From contig OX328102.1 of NCBI GenBank assembly GCA_946811185.2, positions 16,245,194-16,309,193 of the forward strand: a DNA stretch of 64,000 nt. Reading direction: 5' to 3'. The stretch's first letter is position 1; each line of letters starts with the position of its first letter. Under the pieces are notes generated by a model. That model made no database searches. It was given only the letters and a program-made list of their open reading frames with translations, and was not told where the DNA came from. Position numbers and translations under genes: made by a program. The DNA comes from Hippopus hippopus. Its lineage: Eukaryota > Mollusca > Bivalvia > Cardiida > Cardiidae. Positions 39,838-48,775 of the stretch are shown here, one piece after another.

Positions 39838-41138
39838 TTAATACACTACACTCATTTTATTTCCATCAGACTGGAAGTTAATTAACCTATCGCTAATAAT
39901 AACAGCATATGCTTCGGTGCCTACAGGTACATTTCCACCAAAATTTGCCTTAATTTGTATATCGGTGACTGAGTACTTTAATCTTTCACTCTGTTTGGAA
40001 ACGTCAAACAAAAACAAAGGATAAAGGGTTTTGTACTCTGAAGGGGTGAAGTTAGGATTTGATACCAACTCACCCATGTTATAAAACTTAGATCTAAATA
40101 ACGCAGCATCACCATACGCTCTACTAAATTGCTGCTTAGCAAATGAAAGATTGTAGTCAACCGCAGGATACCTAGTGGAGTTTAACATAACATAAATATT
40201 ATTAACATTTACATTGTCAAATACGGATGGATTTTGTCCTTGATTACCAATTTTATCAGTCTGAAAGCCTACAATGATAAAACGTGGCACCTCGGGAAAT
40301 GATTTAACAGAAAGTCTCCAAGTAAATGTTGTTGACTGAGGAACTGAAATGGAGTCGCATTGTAGCATTCTGTATCCAACTGGTATTTTTTCTTTTTTCT
40401 CGATAATTTTATAAAGTTCCATCTACTCTTTATCCGCGGGTAGGACGTGCGGTATAAACCATGATATTTTATGCAACGTAATTCTACCAACATTTGGATC
40501 AGGATTAGGAGCAGGATCAGCAATATTTCTAAAAATCGCATCTTCATCATCATTCCTTGTCAAGGTGAGAGTTTGCTTCATTCCATACAATATCTTATTA
40601 TAATCTTCACAAAAACCAAATATATGTTTTAATGGAACTCTAAAGCTAAATGTTCCCTTTGGATCAGAATTATTAACGATATATAATTTCCTTACATTCC
40701 AACCTACGTTTTGAGCAGCTGCTGCAGGTGTTGTATCCTTATACCAACATTGGTTTAGCCCTTGTGATTTAGAAAAATCATCCGATATTTTAGCAACCCA
40801 AGAATTGTAGTAGCTTGACCAGGATGTGTTAAGGATTCAATATCCATACCTGAAATTTGATACCTAATATTTTTAAACAGGTACATCATGGCGTTGTTTG
40901 TTAGAGAAACAGCATCAGCATTTGCGTAAGCTGCTCTATCGACCTTTGTTAGACGGCCTTCTATAAGTAAATAACTCTCACTAGGATGTGTAAAAATATC
41001 TTGGGTTTCAATGCTAATTCTAATATCTCCTCCTGAGTTGTTGAGATTAGCACCTGTGATCGGTTCATACTCATGGTGTTCATACTCATCAATGCTATCA
41101 TCTTTTAAAATTGGTTCGGTGATTTTTAAAATGTCCAT
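39838..41138 (-). pseudogene. Major capsid protein (double jelly-roll, hexon-like), broken
   Basis: The N-terminal block (41138 to about 40785) and the rest (about 40783-39838) are in different frames; the shift, consistent with one missing base, is near 40783-40786. An in-frame TAG at 40423-40425 splits the remainder. Sequence features such as PITGANLNNSGGDIRI, LTHPGQATTILGLLKY and QGLNQCWYKDT are typical of Polinton/adintovirus hexon-like major capsid proteins, at about 430 codons in total. It forms the icosahedral shell in relatives. This copy cannot make a full protein as it stands. Confidence 0.8.
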
Positions 41139-41186
41139 TTTATTATTACAATTATAATTTTAAATAAATAATAAATTATAATTGTG

Positions 41187-41543
41187 TTAAACTTCTAACC
41201 AAAGCTGGGGGAAGGACTTATTTTCATCATTAACAAACACACTTTCAAGTTTAATGCTTTTTGCGGTTTCTATTTTAGTTTTAGGATAAACTCTATTACC
41301 ATATACAAGTGTTATTTGGGGTATACCCCACTCTTGTAAACGTTCATTCACCTTTTCCTCAATCTCTTTCATCTTAATTACTTTTTCAGGAGATAACTTC
41401 ACAATAGCTTTTTTATAACCATATTTCGTGTTATTAATTTCAAAGATTTCACAATCTTTTAGGTTTAAAGATGCACCTACTATAATAATAGAACTAGTAT
41501 TATATTTTTTATAAACTACACGATTAAATGTTAATTTTGACAT
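41187..41543 (-). CDS. 118-aa conserved Polinton-type protein, unknown function
   Basis: Intact mixed alpha/beta protein with a Lys/Glu-rich helix in the middle (KVIKMKEIEEKVNERLQEWG). I do not recognise a domain. It lies between the capsid gene and the amphipathic 141-aa gene, in the structural cluster, so a virion or assembly role is likely but unproven. Confidence 0.6.
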   Translation of the reverse strand: MSKLTFNRVVYKKYNTSSIIIVGASLNLKDCEIFEINNTKYGYKKAIVKLSPEKVIKMKEIEEKVNERLQEWGIPQITLVYGNRVYPKTKIETAKSIKLESVFVNDENKSFPQLWLEV

Positions 41544-41594
41544 TCTCTTTTTATATAATGAATATAATTTCTTAACTTATTATTTATTTTTTCT

Positions 41595-42020
41595 TCATAC
41601 TACTTTAATGCCTGCTCCACTGTTTAATCTTTTAACTAAGTCTTGAATAGCAATGGCACTGCCATTTATTAATGTATTAATGTCTTGCGTTTTGACTCGC
41701 CCTGCTTCGTCAGGAATACGAGTCGTTGTTGGTGTTGGCATTGGCGCACTATATTTTTGTAAAATTTTCTTTGATTTTGGTGTCAAAGCTTTTGTAACTA
41801 ATTTTTTTCCTACATCTACAGCTGCACTTTTTCCAACTTCTAAAGCTTTCTTTGCACCTTCCTTAGCTACACTCTTTCCTACATCAAGGGCAGAAGATGC
41901 AATTTGTTTAGCTGCGCTACTTGTAAAAAGCCTCGCTAAAAAGTTAGCAACGCTATCAAAGATTCCGGAACCACCGTATGAATACCTGTTTTTAAATCCG
42001 TGTTTTTTAGTGATGATCAT
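41595..42020 (-). CDS. 141-aa amphipathic, Ala/Lys-rich virion-type protein
   Basis: Gly-rich start, then a long amphipathic segment (GIFDSVANFLARLF) and Ala/Lys/Val-rich repeats with spacing like AKEGAKKALEVGKSA. It resembles the membrane-lytic or core proteins of adenovirus-like viruses (pVI/pX style) in composition only. It is encoded next to the capsid genes. A role in membrane disruption on entry is inferred. Confidence 0.55.
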   Translation of the reverse strand: MIITKKHGFKNRYSYGGSGIFDSVANFLARLFTSSAAKQIASSALDVGKSVAKEGAKKALEVGKSAAVDVGKKLVTKALTPKSKKILQKYSAPMPTPTTTRIPDEAGRVKTQDINTLINGSAIAIQDLVKRLNSGAGIKVV

Positions 42021-42023
42021 TTT

Positions 42024-42917
42024 TTATAGTATAGACATTAAATTTTTATAAGCGTTTGAATTTAAAACACCTTGTCTTTTTAATTCATCACAAATGCTCA
42101 CTATCTCGTTTCTTACACCTGTGTTACCTGCTTCTTTACTTGCCAATAACAGATCTAGTTTTTCTATTAATGCGTTAGGGTCAGATGGGATAACAACGAT
42201 ACCCTCTCCTTCATACTTTTCTACACTACCATGCCAAATAGGTCCAAGAATGTTTTTCCATTTATAGCTTCTAGAAGATTTAGGATATGGATTTTCCGGA
42301 TCGTTATTTCGATGAAGAGAGCTGGTTTGTTTCATTAAATGTATATAATCTGCAAGATCCGAATCTGTATATATTTTTTTTGGTTCTTTAGCAACAATTA
42401 ACTCCCATAAACCAGGTGTTCCTATATACGTATCTGTACCAAGAACAATATCATCCTCCTCAATTATGACCATTTTGCGACCAATATAAAATTTACCACC
42501 TTCATCACGTAATCCATATGTTCTATCAACATCATCTTTACCAAGAAATTTTGTTAGATACTCCCTTGCACGTGGCCCAATGAAAAATGTACCTTGATAT
42601 TCCTCCAATTTCCTTTCCTCAATAGTTGGTTTTTCTTCAGAGGGATAAGCTTCTATTGTTGGAAAAGCTGGTAGATTAATAGCTTGTGGTAACTGTTCGA
42701 TAGCTTCTTTAATAGGTCTAAGCCCCTCTGTAATCTCCTTTGCTGTAGTTTTTTGCGTTTCCGTTATAGGTTTAAAAAACTTTGAAAGATCGGTTTGTAA
42801 TTCTTGTTTACCCGTTCTCTCTGCTAGTAGATTATCCCGAATCTTCTTTCTCGTTTCAAGATACTCTTTTACAATTAAGTCCCTTTTTGCAGGATCAGCG
42901 ATTTTTAAAAAAGACAA
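42024..42917 (-). pseudogene. 297-codon conserved Polinton protein (DUF8207-like), start codon lost
   Basis: The reading frame begins with TTG at 42917 where an ATG is expected after the A-rich leader; the next in-frame Met is about 150 residues in. The N-terminal half is coiled-coil-like (KEYLETRKKIRDNLLAER), the C-terminal half has YGLRDEGGKFYIG and TPGLWELIV, which are typical of a family common in animal Polinton-like elements (I believe DUF8207). Its function is unknown. Four bases separate it from the next gene. Confidence 0.65.
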
Positions 42918-43105
42918 TTTTTTAATTACTAAAATAATTTTTTAACATACCTTTGTCGAGACAAAGGCGAGGCAGTTTTTATCATAGTTTTTATCATAGT
43001 TTTTAACACGTTTTAATATATAAGAGCATTATATATTCTCCTATATATTAGATGTCCGAGGTATCGCCTATTTCACAAATACACTTACACCTTATCTCAG
43101 GGAGA

Positions 43106-43787
43106 TTACATCGTGGCCGAAGAATTCTTCTCAACCAACCTCCGAAAGGACTCACGCGCTTCTTGTCTTCCTTTTTCGATCAAGCTTTCTTCGTTTTCTG
43201 TGGAAATCTTCTTCTTGATCTTAGTACGTATCTCATCCTTCATGCTTTTATATTTCTCTAATTCTTCCATGATTAGTTTGAATTCATCATCAGAGATATA
43301 ATTGTCAGTTAAAGCTTTCGATATATGTGAAGCAATTGTATCTAACTTAGCATCAGCTATCATTTTAATCTTTTGATGTTTTTCTGCCTTGGTTCTCGAA
43401 TTTCTTACTACATATTTACCTACTATTGAAAGAAGCCCGGTTGCCGCAACTGTTGCTTCTAATGCTATGACTGCTGGAATAGCTACAATAGTAGATAGTA
43501 AACCGATTCCACCTACTCCTGAAGCCATGGTTACCGTGATCAAAACCGTGTCAACGTTGTCAACAATATTTGCGGCTCTAAAATATTTTTTAGCTAAGGC
43601 ATCTCTTTTTTGAATTTCATTTTCGAGAAACTTTTGTACTTCAGATATTTTTTGTAAACGATAGGAATGACCTTTATCATCTCCCATTGCATGCATCTCA
43701 ATAGGTGGGGCGCTTGCAGTATTTCTTTCTCGGGGTAACGGAGGATATATTTTTTTTATAGGGATGTTCTTGATCTGTATCTGCCAT
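43106..43787 (-). pseudogene. About 225-codon protein with two hydrophobic segments, frameshifted near its start
   Basis: The open frame 43106-43696 codes for 196 residues, with a hydrophobic pair (VLITVTMASGVGGIGLLSTI and the following 30 residues) between coiled-coil ends. A more likely ATG lies at 43785-43787 behind a TATA-like leader, but a run of eight A at about 43751-43758 puts it out of frame. It belongs to the structural gene cluster; similar two-TM proteins occur in Polintons, with unknown role. Confidence 0.6.
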
Positions 43788-43813
43788 TTTATTAAAATAA
43801 TAATTTTTTTATC

Positions 43814-44194
43814 TCAAGATTGTAAATATTTTAGATAACAGAATAACTCTCCCTCAGATATTTCAACCGGTTCTTGTGAGAAATTATAAATGTAGACTAA
43901 GATATCATTAGCCTCATTATCAAGATGTACCCCATTAAGAATGGTTAAACTATCTTTCCATTTATTACTAACAGATATCACTACAACTCCTCGTGTAGTT
44001 ATATAACCAAATCCTAGCGAAACTCTCATGCCATCACGATGAGGAATCTTGATAGTTACTTGCGAGTATATTTTCCATTTTAGAGGATCTTGCTTTAAGG
44101 GAGGATATCTTACTCCTTGTAAATGAGGTTTCCAAAATATAGTTTTATGTTGAGTAGTAATATTAGGTTTTATACCAAATTTGTGTATATCCAT
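43814..44194 (-). CDS. 126-aa dUTPase-fold-like protein (copy 1)
   Basis: Residues 55-125 follow the trimeric dUTPase pattern: RVSLGFGYITTRG, NGVHLDNEANDILVYIYN (position of the catalytic GVIDxDYxG motif) and a final ISEGELFCYLKY. The Tyr and Gly of the catalytic motif and the C-terminal P-loop-like motif are missing, so it is probably not an active dUTPase. It may be a structural protein derived from that fold. It is adjacent to a similar gene. Confidence 0.55.
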   Translation of the reverse strand: MDIHKFGIKPNITTQHKTIFWKPHLQGVRYPPLKQDPLKWKIYSQVTIKIPHRDGMRVSLGFGYITTRGVVVISVSNKWKDSLTILNGVHLDNEANDILVYIYNFSQEPVEISEGELFCYLKYLQS

Positions 44195-44254
44195 TTTTTA
44201 CTTGTTATAAATAATATTTAAATATTATTTATAGCATTACACATTAGGATGCTC

Positions 44255-44647
44255 TCAGCTTTCATCATACCCATCATCATATACAACGTAAAATAATGGT
44301 TCATTTTTTGCAATAGTAATCTTTTCATCAGAATTATTGTTTTTCATTAGTACTAATATATCTTCAGTCTCTGAATTGTTATAGTCACTCTTGTGTACTA
44401 CACCGCGTAAAACTAAAGTACTATTAAGTAAAGCTGTAATATTACCACACCATCTTAAAATATACCCAAGCCCAAGCTGTACCCTTAAAGTTTCTTTAGG
44501 TTCTAGTACTATTTCATGTTGTGAATATACCTCCCATAAATTATCTGTAATTTGTATAGGTGGATGTTCTAAATTTTTAAAAGGAAACCATAGTAATTTC
44601 TTAAGATTTTCATTTTTTTTGTAATCAAATCTACTTTTACATAACAT
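44255..44647 (-). CDS. 130-aa dUTPase-fold-like protein (copy 2)
   Basis: Shows the same order of motifs as the neighbour: RVQLGLGYILR, RGVVHKSDYNNSETEDILV and ITIAKNEPLFYVVY. It is diverged from copy 1 (roughly a quarter of positions look alike by eye), so the duplication is old. The catalytic motifs of dUTPase are not conserved. Confidence 0.5.
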   Translation of the reverse strand: MLCKSRFDYKKNENLKKLLWFPFKNLEHPPIQITDNLWEVYSQHEIVLEPKETLRVQLGLGYILRWCGNITALLNSTLVLRGVVHKSDYNNSETEDILVLMKNNNSDEKITIAKNEPLFYVVYDDGYDES

Positions 44648-44686
44648 TTTAATTATGTATTATTTTTTTTATATTAAATTTTTTTT

Positions 44687-45271
44687 TTATAATATAGCTC
44701 CTAAAATAGGTATATTAGCGAATGGGCTATTAGGTCCAAGTAAAAGTCCATTTCCATCATACGTTTTTCCTCCTTGCTTTAAATACAACCCATCACCAAC
44801 AAACTCTAATCCTTTACCTTTGTATGGCTTTAAGTATAATCCACATCCATCAGTTTCAACTTGACAAACACATCCTCCTTTTTTAAGATAAAGACCTGAC
44901 CCCATTGCTTTTTGTACACCTGTTGAGGCTAATCCAGAAAGAGCACCAACACCTAAAGCTGGTAAAACGGTTTTTGCAAGCATCGGCAAAGCTCTAGCAG
45001 CTAACCCAGCCAACATTCCGAGAAAACCTCCCTCTATTTTCGTGTTATATTTAAGTTGTTTTGCAGACATTCTAATAGTTATACCCTTACCATCCTCATA
45101 GGCTTTAGCTATTTTTCTTGCTTGTGAATCGGTAATTGCTAAAACATCATTACCTTGTAAATCTTCATAACCTAAACGAATACTTACTGGACAACCAGCT
45201 TTAACAGCATATTGAAGCTTTTGCTTTTGTTCTTCAGATATATTTACTTTAACAGTAGTGTAACTCGTCAT
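44687..45271 (-). CDS. 194-aa membrane-active/core-type protein with GLYLK repeats
   Basis: N-terminal domain (residues 1-75) followed by a hydrophobic Ala/Leu/Gly segment (GMLAGLAARALPMLAKTVLP) and a tail with repeated GLYLK motifs (GSGLYLKKGG, GCGLYLKPYKG, GDGLYLKQGG, GNGLLLGP). The family is common in adintovirus-like elements beside the penton gene and has been compared with adenovirus minor core proteins. It probably acts in the virion. Confidence 0.6.
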   Translation of the reverse strand: MTSYTTVKVNISEEQKQKLQYAVKAGCPVSIRLGYEDLQGNDVLAITDSQARKIAKAYEDGKGITIRMSAKQLKYNTKIEGGFLGMLAGLAARALPMLAKTVLPALGVGALSGLASTGVQKAMGSGLYLKKGGCVCQVETDGCGLYLKPYKGKGLEFVGDGLYLKQGGKTYDGNGLLLGPNSPFANIPILGAIL

Positions 45272-45294
45272 TTTATATATAACTATTTTTTTAT

Positions 45295-46068
45295 TTATCT
45301 CGCTTCTCTAATATGAAACCTAATTGTTAAATTTTCGCCTCTAAGGTTTAGTAAATTGCCATCTTGATCCGTAATATTTACCTCTAGGTTATGTATTTCA
45401 TCTAATGTTATTGGTAAGTATACTAAATTAACTGGTGACTCAATTATCTTATATCCAGGAGCAACATCTGGGAAAAAAGAGTAAATAGTGTTTTTTGTTG
45501 AACCATTAACATAACTTCCTGAAATAATATCTATGTTAACAAGCAAACTATTTATACTAAGAATGTTCACTACATTCTCTGACTCGTAAAATCCTTGTGT
45601 ATATTTAGCGCTAGTAAATCCTAATACTTTGGCAATGGAGTTTGGTTGATTAAAATCTACTTGATAATCATCTTCTAGGGTAATAACAGACTTTAGGGTA
45701 TTGGTGTTTGCAGAAATGTTAATAGGATACCCTTCATTAACTCTATCATAATGACCCTTTTTTCTCATTTCCTGGTGAATGGTGTCATTAATGTCAACAA
45801 GGTCATAACTTCCTTCAGGTATTCTTATTTTAATCCATGAATTACCATTGTCTGGAGAATAAACAAATACATTGTTTGTTTCATCAATGTTTGGAAAAGA
45901 GTAGTATGTTTCAAGGTTTACTAAAGCTATTTCATATACTTTATCCTTTTCCAGCTGAATTGGAGGATTAAACCTTGTTCTAAAACGTGTTTTGTTGGCG
46001 CTTACTATAATTTGAAATGATGTTTTGTGGTTTGTATTTTTTACAATTTGTTCTAAAAGATCTTCCAT
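45295..46068 (-). CDS. Minor capsid (penton-like, single jelly-roll) protein
   Basis: The 257-aa intact protein has beta-rich repeats and conserved phrases FRTRFNPPIQLEKDKVYEIA, LVNLETYYSFPNID, and a mid-protein VLGFTSAKYTQG, typical of Polinton/adintovirus minor capsid proteins that form the five-fold vertices. It sits between the packaging ATPase and the 194-aa gene, the usual order. Confidence 0.75.
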   Translation of the reverse strand: MEDLLEQIVKNTNHKTSFQIIVSANKTRFRTRFNPPIQLEKDKVYEIALVNLETYYSFPNIDETNNVFVYSPDNGNSWIKIRIPEGSYDLVDINDTIHQEMRKKGHYDRVNEGYPINISANTNTLKSVITLEDDYQVDFNQPNSIAKVLGFTSAKYTQGFYESENVVNILSINSLLVNIDIISGSYVNGSTKNTIYSFFPDVAPGYKIIESPVNLVYLPITLDEIHNLEVNITDQDGNLLNLRGENLTIRFHIREAR

Positions 46069-46092
46069 TTTTTAAAAAAGCGAAAATATTTT

Positions 46093-46854
46093 TTATACTG
46101 ACTTTGGTATGTAAAAATTGTCAAAACCGTTTCTGTACTTCCCATCATGTTTTTTACTGGTTAAGTCAATGATAGCGAAACCATGTGGTCTTTCCCATGC
46201 CTTTTGACAAAATTTTCTAAACTCGTCCTTAGACATATCTTCACCTACATGATCGTTATAAATATGATTAATGTTTTTTAGGTCTTGTGGGAAAAGGCAA
46301 ATAAAATTAGCGTTTTCTCTAATAGTTTGTCTCGGTAGTCTAAAATAATTCTGTGAGAGGTAAAAGCAGTCAACATTACTATGCCTTCCTCGAATATAGT
46401 AACACTCACATTTATTTTGCCTTTCTAAAAGTAAATCATCGAAAATTATTAAATTTTTATTTTCTGAGTTTAACTCTCTCGGATCAGGTACACCACTCGC
46501 ATTTTCAAAGAAGTTGCAATTTATATCCGATTTGTTTTTAATCGTCTTAATCCATTCTTCAACTAAAGCTGTTGGTAAAATGTTTAGTTCTTGTATCTCA
46601 TCACGCATGTTAAACAATCTTAAGATACATTCTTTTGGTAGTTTTTCTTCAAAAGCCTTTTTTAGTATTCGGTATTCCGCTTGAAAAAGGCTTTTTCCGA
46701 AAACACTCAAATCGTTGTAATCAAGCCAACCCAATAAAGTAGTTTTGCCACATCCTGATTTGCCTATAATTAAACCTCTAATACTTTTTGGTAAAAGGGA
46801 GTGATTAAATCTCTTTGATACTACTTCATTCCATGATAAGTTTATAATATCCAT
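46093..46854 (-). CDS. FtsK/HerA-type genome-packaging ATPase
   Basis: Walker A GKSGCGKTT at residues 31-39 and Walker B NLIIFDDLL near 135-143; the length (253 aa) suits the viral A32-like packaging ATPase family that pumps DNA into capsids. The frame is intact. It is divergently transcribed from the small zinc gene at 46889 with only 34 bp between the start codons. Confidence 0.85.
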   Translation of the reverse strand: MDIINLSWNEVVSKRFNHSLLPKSIRGLIIGKSGCGKTTLLGWLDYNDLSVFGKSLFQAEYRILKKAFEEKLPKECILRLFNMRDEIQELNILPTALVEEWIKTIKNKSDINCNFFENASGVPDPRELNSENKNLIIFDDLLLERQNKCECYYIRGRHSNVDCFYLSQNYFRLPRQTIRENANFICLFPQDLKNINHIYNDHVGEDMSKDEFRKFCQKAWERPHGFAIIDLTSKKHDGKYRNGFDNFYIPKSV

Positions 46855-46888
46855 TTTATATAACTTTTTTAATTTTTATATATAAAAA
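46855..46888. promoter_or_regulatory. 34-bp divergent start region with TATATA words
   Basis: TATATAA-type words lie directly against both start codons. It must hold control sequences for the ATPase on one side and the plus-strand block on the other. Confidence 0.5.
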
Positions 46889-47055
46889 ATGTATTGTGTT
46901 AAATGTAAAAAAAACATACTGATACAAACAATATAGAATATACTGTTTCTAAAAATGGAAAAAATATGATGCGGGTGAAATGTGTGGTTTGTGGAATAAC
47001 TAAAACACAATTTATAAAAGGAGAAAAAAAAAACAAAAAAAAAAACTGGCAGTAG
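46889..47055 (+). pseudogene. Small two-Cys-pair zinc protein (DUF5679-like), frameshifted
   Basis: Starts MYCVKCKK; the second Cys pair (KCVVCG) is in another frame. The shift lies in a run of eight A at about 46908-46915. About 55 codons with a basic Lys-rich end. The C-x2-C ... C-x2-C layout matches small zinc proteins common in Polinton-like elements. A sequencing error in the A-run is possible. Confidence 0.55.
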
Positions 47056-47080
47056 CATCTTAAACAAATTTATAAACATC

Positions 47081-48313
47081 ATGCCTTTTGAAATGCATCT
47101 CCCTGGTCACAATTTTACAGGACCAGGTACCAAGCTAGATGAGAGGTTAAATCCAGATCTAACCCCAAAGGAATGGAGTAAACCTATAAATAGAGTAGAT
47201 CAAGCTGCTTATAATCATGATGTTTGCTATCTTAAGCATGATGATACAAAAACTAGGAATGAAATATGTGATAAAGATATGTTAACAGAATTAGAAGGTA
47301 TTTACAATCCTAGTATTAGAGAAAAAATGGAAAAGGGTTTGGTAAGTAAACTCATTGGAACGAAGATGAAATTTGGAATGGGAGTCAAAAAAAAAAATTT
47401 CGACACGATAAAAATTTTAGCGGAAGAATTACATAAACCCATAAAAAGAAAATTTAAGAAAAGGAGAGTTAGAGTAAACGGTATAGATAGGATATGGGCT
47501 GTGGATTTAGTAGACATGCAAGCATTTTCTAAGTTTAATCGTGGTGTTAAATACCTTCTCGCTGTCATTGACATCTTTTCTAAATACGGATGGTTAGTGC
47601 CATTAAAAGACAAAACAGGGAAATCTGTTGCTATAACATTAAAAAGTATTTTTAAGAAGAGAAAACCTGAAAAAATGTGGGTGGATAAGGGTAAAGAGTT
47701 TTATAACAAAGATGTTAAAGACTTGGTTGAATTGTATTCTACTGAAAATGAGGAAAAATCTAGTGTGGTTGAGAGATGGATTAGAACAATGAAAGAAAAA
47801 ATGTGGAAGTATTTTTCCGCTAACTCCACAAACGTTTACATCAATGTGCTACCGCATCTCGTTAAAAAAAATAATAACACGAGGCATTCATCTATTAAGA
47901 TGACTCCGGTAGACGCTAGTAAAAAAGAAAATGAAACGAGAGTTTGGAAAAATCTTTACCCCGATCATCTCGAAATAAAAGATATAAATCCTAAGTTTTC
48001 CGTTGGAGACAAAGTAAGGATAAGTAAAAAGAAAAAGACTTTTGAGAAAGGTTATACAACAAGATGGACTGAGGAGGTTTTTACAGTTTCTGAAGTAAAA
48101 CTTACATCACCTGTAACATATAAAATTAAAGATTTTAATGGAGAAGAAATACAAGGTACCTTTTATGAACCTGAACTGCAGAAAACCAGTCAAGAGCTGT
48201 ATAGGATAGAAAAGGTTATTAAAAAAGGAAAAAAGAAATCTCTTGTAAAGTTGAAAGGTTATCCTAATGAATTTAATTCATGGGTTGACAATAAAGACAT
48301 TAGAAATATTTAA
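47081..48313 (+). CDS. Phospholipase A2-like domain fused to retrovirus-like integrase with chromodomain
   Basis: Residues 1-85 form a parvovirus-type PLA2-like domain: GHNFTGPGT (calcium loop) and YNHDVCY with the His46-Asp47 pair. Residues 130-270 form an rve integrase core with Asp142, Asp202 and Glu231. The Asp-Glu gap is 28 residues against the usual 35, and the segment between looks short, so an in-frame deletion is likely. The C-terminus (about 365-410) is a chromodomain with KVIKKGKKKSLVKLKGYP. The integrase would insert element DNA with 6-bp duplications; the PLA2 domain suggests entry. In related elements these are usually described as separate products. Confidence 0.8.
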   Translation: MPFEMHLPGHNFTGPGTKLDERLNPDLTPKEWSKPINRVDQAAYNHDVCYLKHDDTKTRNEICDKDMLTELEGIYNPSIREKMEKGLVSKLIGTKMKFGMGVKKKNFDTIKILAEELHKPIKRKFKKRRVRVNGIDRIWAVDLVDMQAFSKFNRGVKYLLAVIDIFSKYGWLVPLKDKTGKSVAITLKSIFKKRKPEKMWVDKGKEFYNKDVKDLVELYSTENEEKSSVVERWIRTMKEKMWKYFSANSTNVYINVLPHLVKKNNNTRHSSIKMTPVDASKKENETRVWKNLYPDHLEIKDINPKFSVGDKVRISKKKKTFEKGYTTRWTEEVFTVSEVKLTSPVTYKIKDFNGEEIQGTFYEPELQKTSQELYRIEKVIKKGKKKSLVKLKGYPNEFNSWVDNKDIRNI

Positions 48314-48322
48314 CTATAAAAA

Positions 48323-48764
48323 ATGTCAAATATTTCGATTGAAAACGTAATTTTACCAAATAAACCGTTGAACGATTTCGAATTGGAAGATGCAGCTAAA
48401 AGATTAAAGATTCCTTATTTTAGAGGAGTTTTTTTACTAGATACATTACCGAAAAAAACCGAGTAAAAAAGAATGTGGTATAGTAAACTTTGATAAAAGT
48501 GGTGGACCTGGTACACACTGGGTTGCTTGGTATAAAAACGGTAAAACTAAAATTTATTTCGACAGTTATGGCATACAACCACCTGTTGAAATTCGAGAGT
48601 ATTTGAAAAGCCCAATACAGTACACTACTGATCAATTACAACAAGCTGGGCAAGTATTTTGCGGTCATTTATGTTTGTATATTCTAAAAGAGTTAGGCTC
48701 CCCACCGATCGGTAGGGAGGTGTCAGAGAATAAATTCCAAAATGTTTTAAATAAACTTTTTTAG
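48323..48764 (+). pseudogene. Adenain-like maturation cysteine protease, frameshifted
   Basis: The start frame from 48323 ends at 48467; the rest, open from about 48450 to 48764, is in a different frame. The shift is in an A-run at about 48449-48457. The second part has GTHWVAW (catalytic His), IYFDSYG (acidic residue) and QVFCGHLCLY (catalytic Cys), the order of adenovirus-type proteases. The length, about 147 codons, is typical. In relatives it cleaves virion precursors. Confidence 0.75.
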
Positions 48765-48775
48765 TAATATAAAAA

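Noticed and set aside
46876..47082. 68-codon minus-strand frame rich in Phe
   Set aside because: Antisense of the small zinc gene and the divergent start region.
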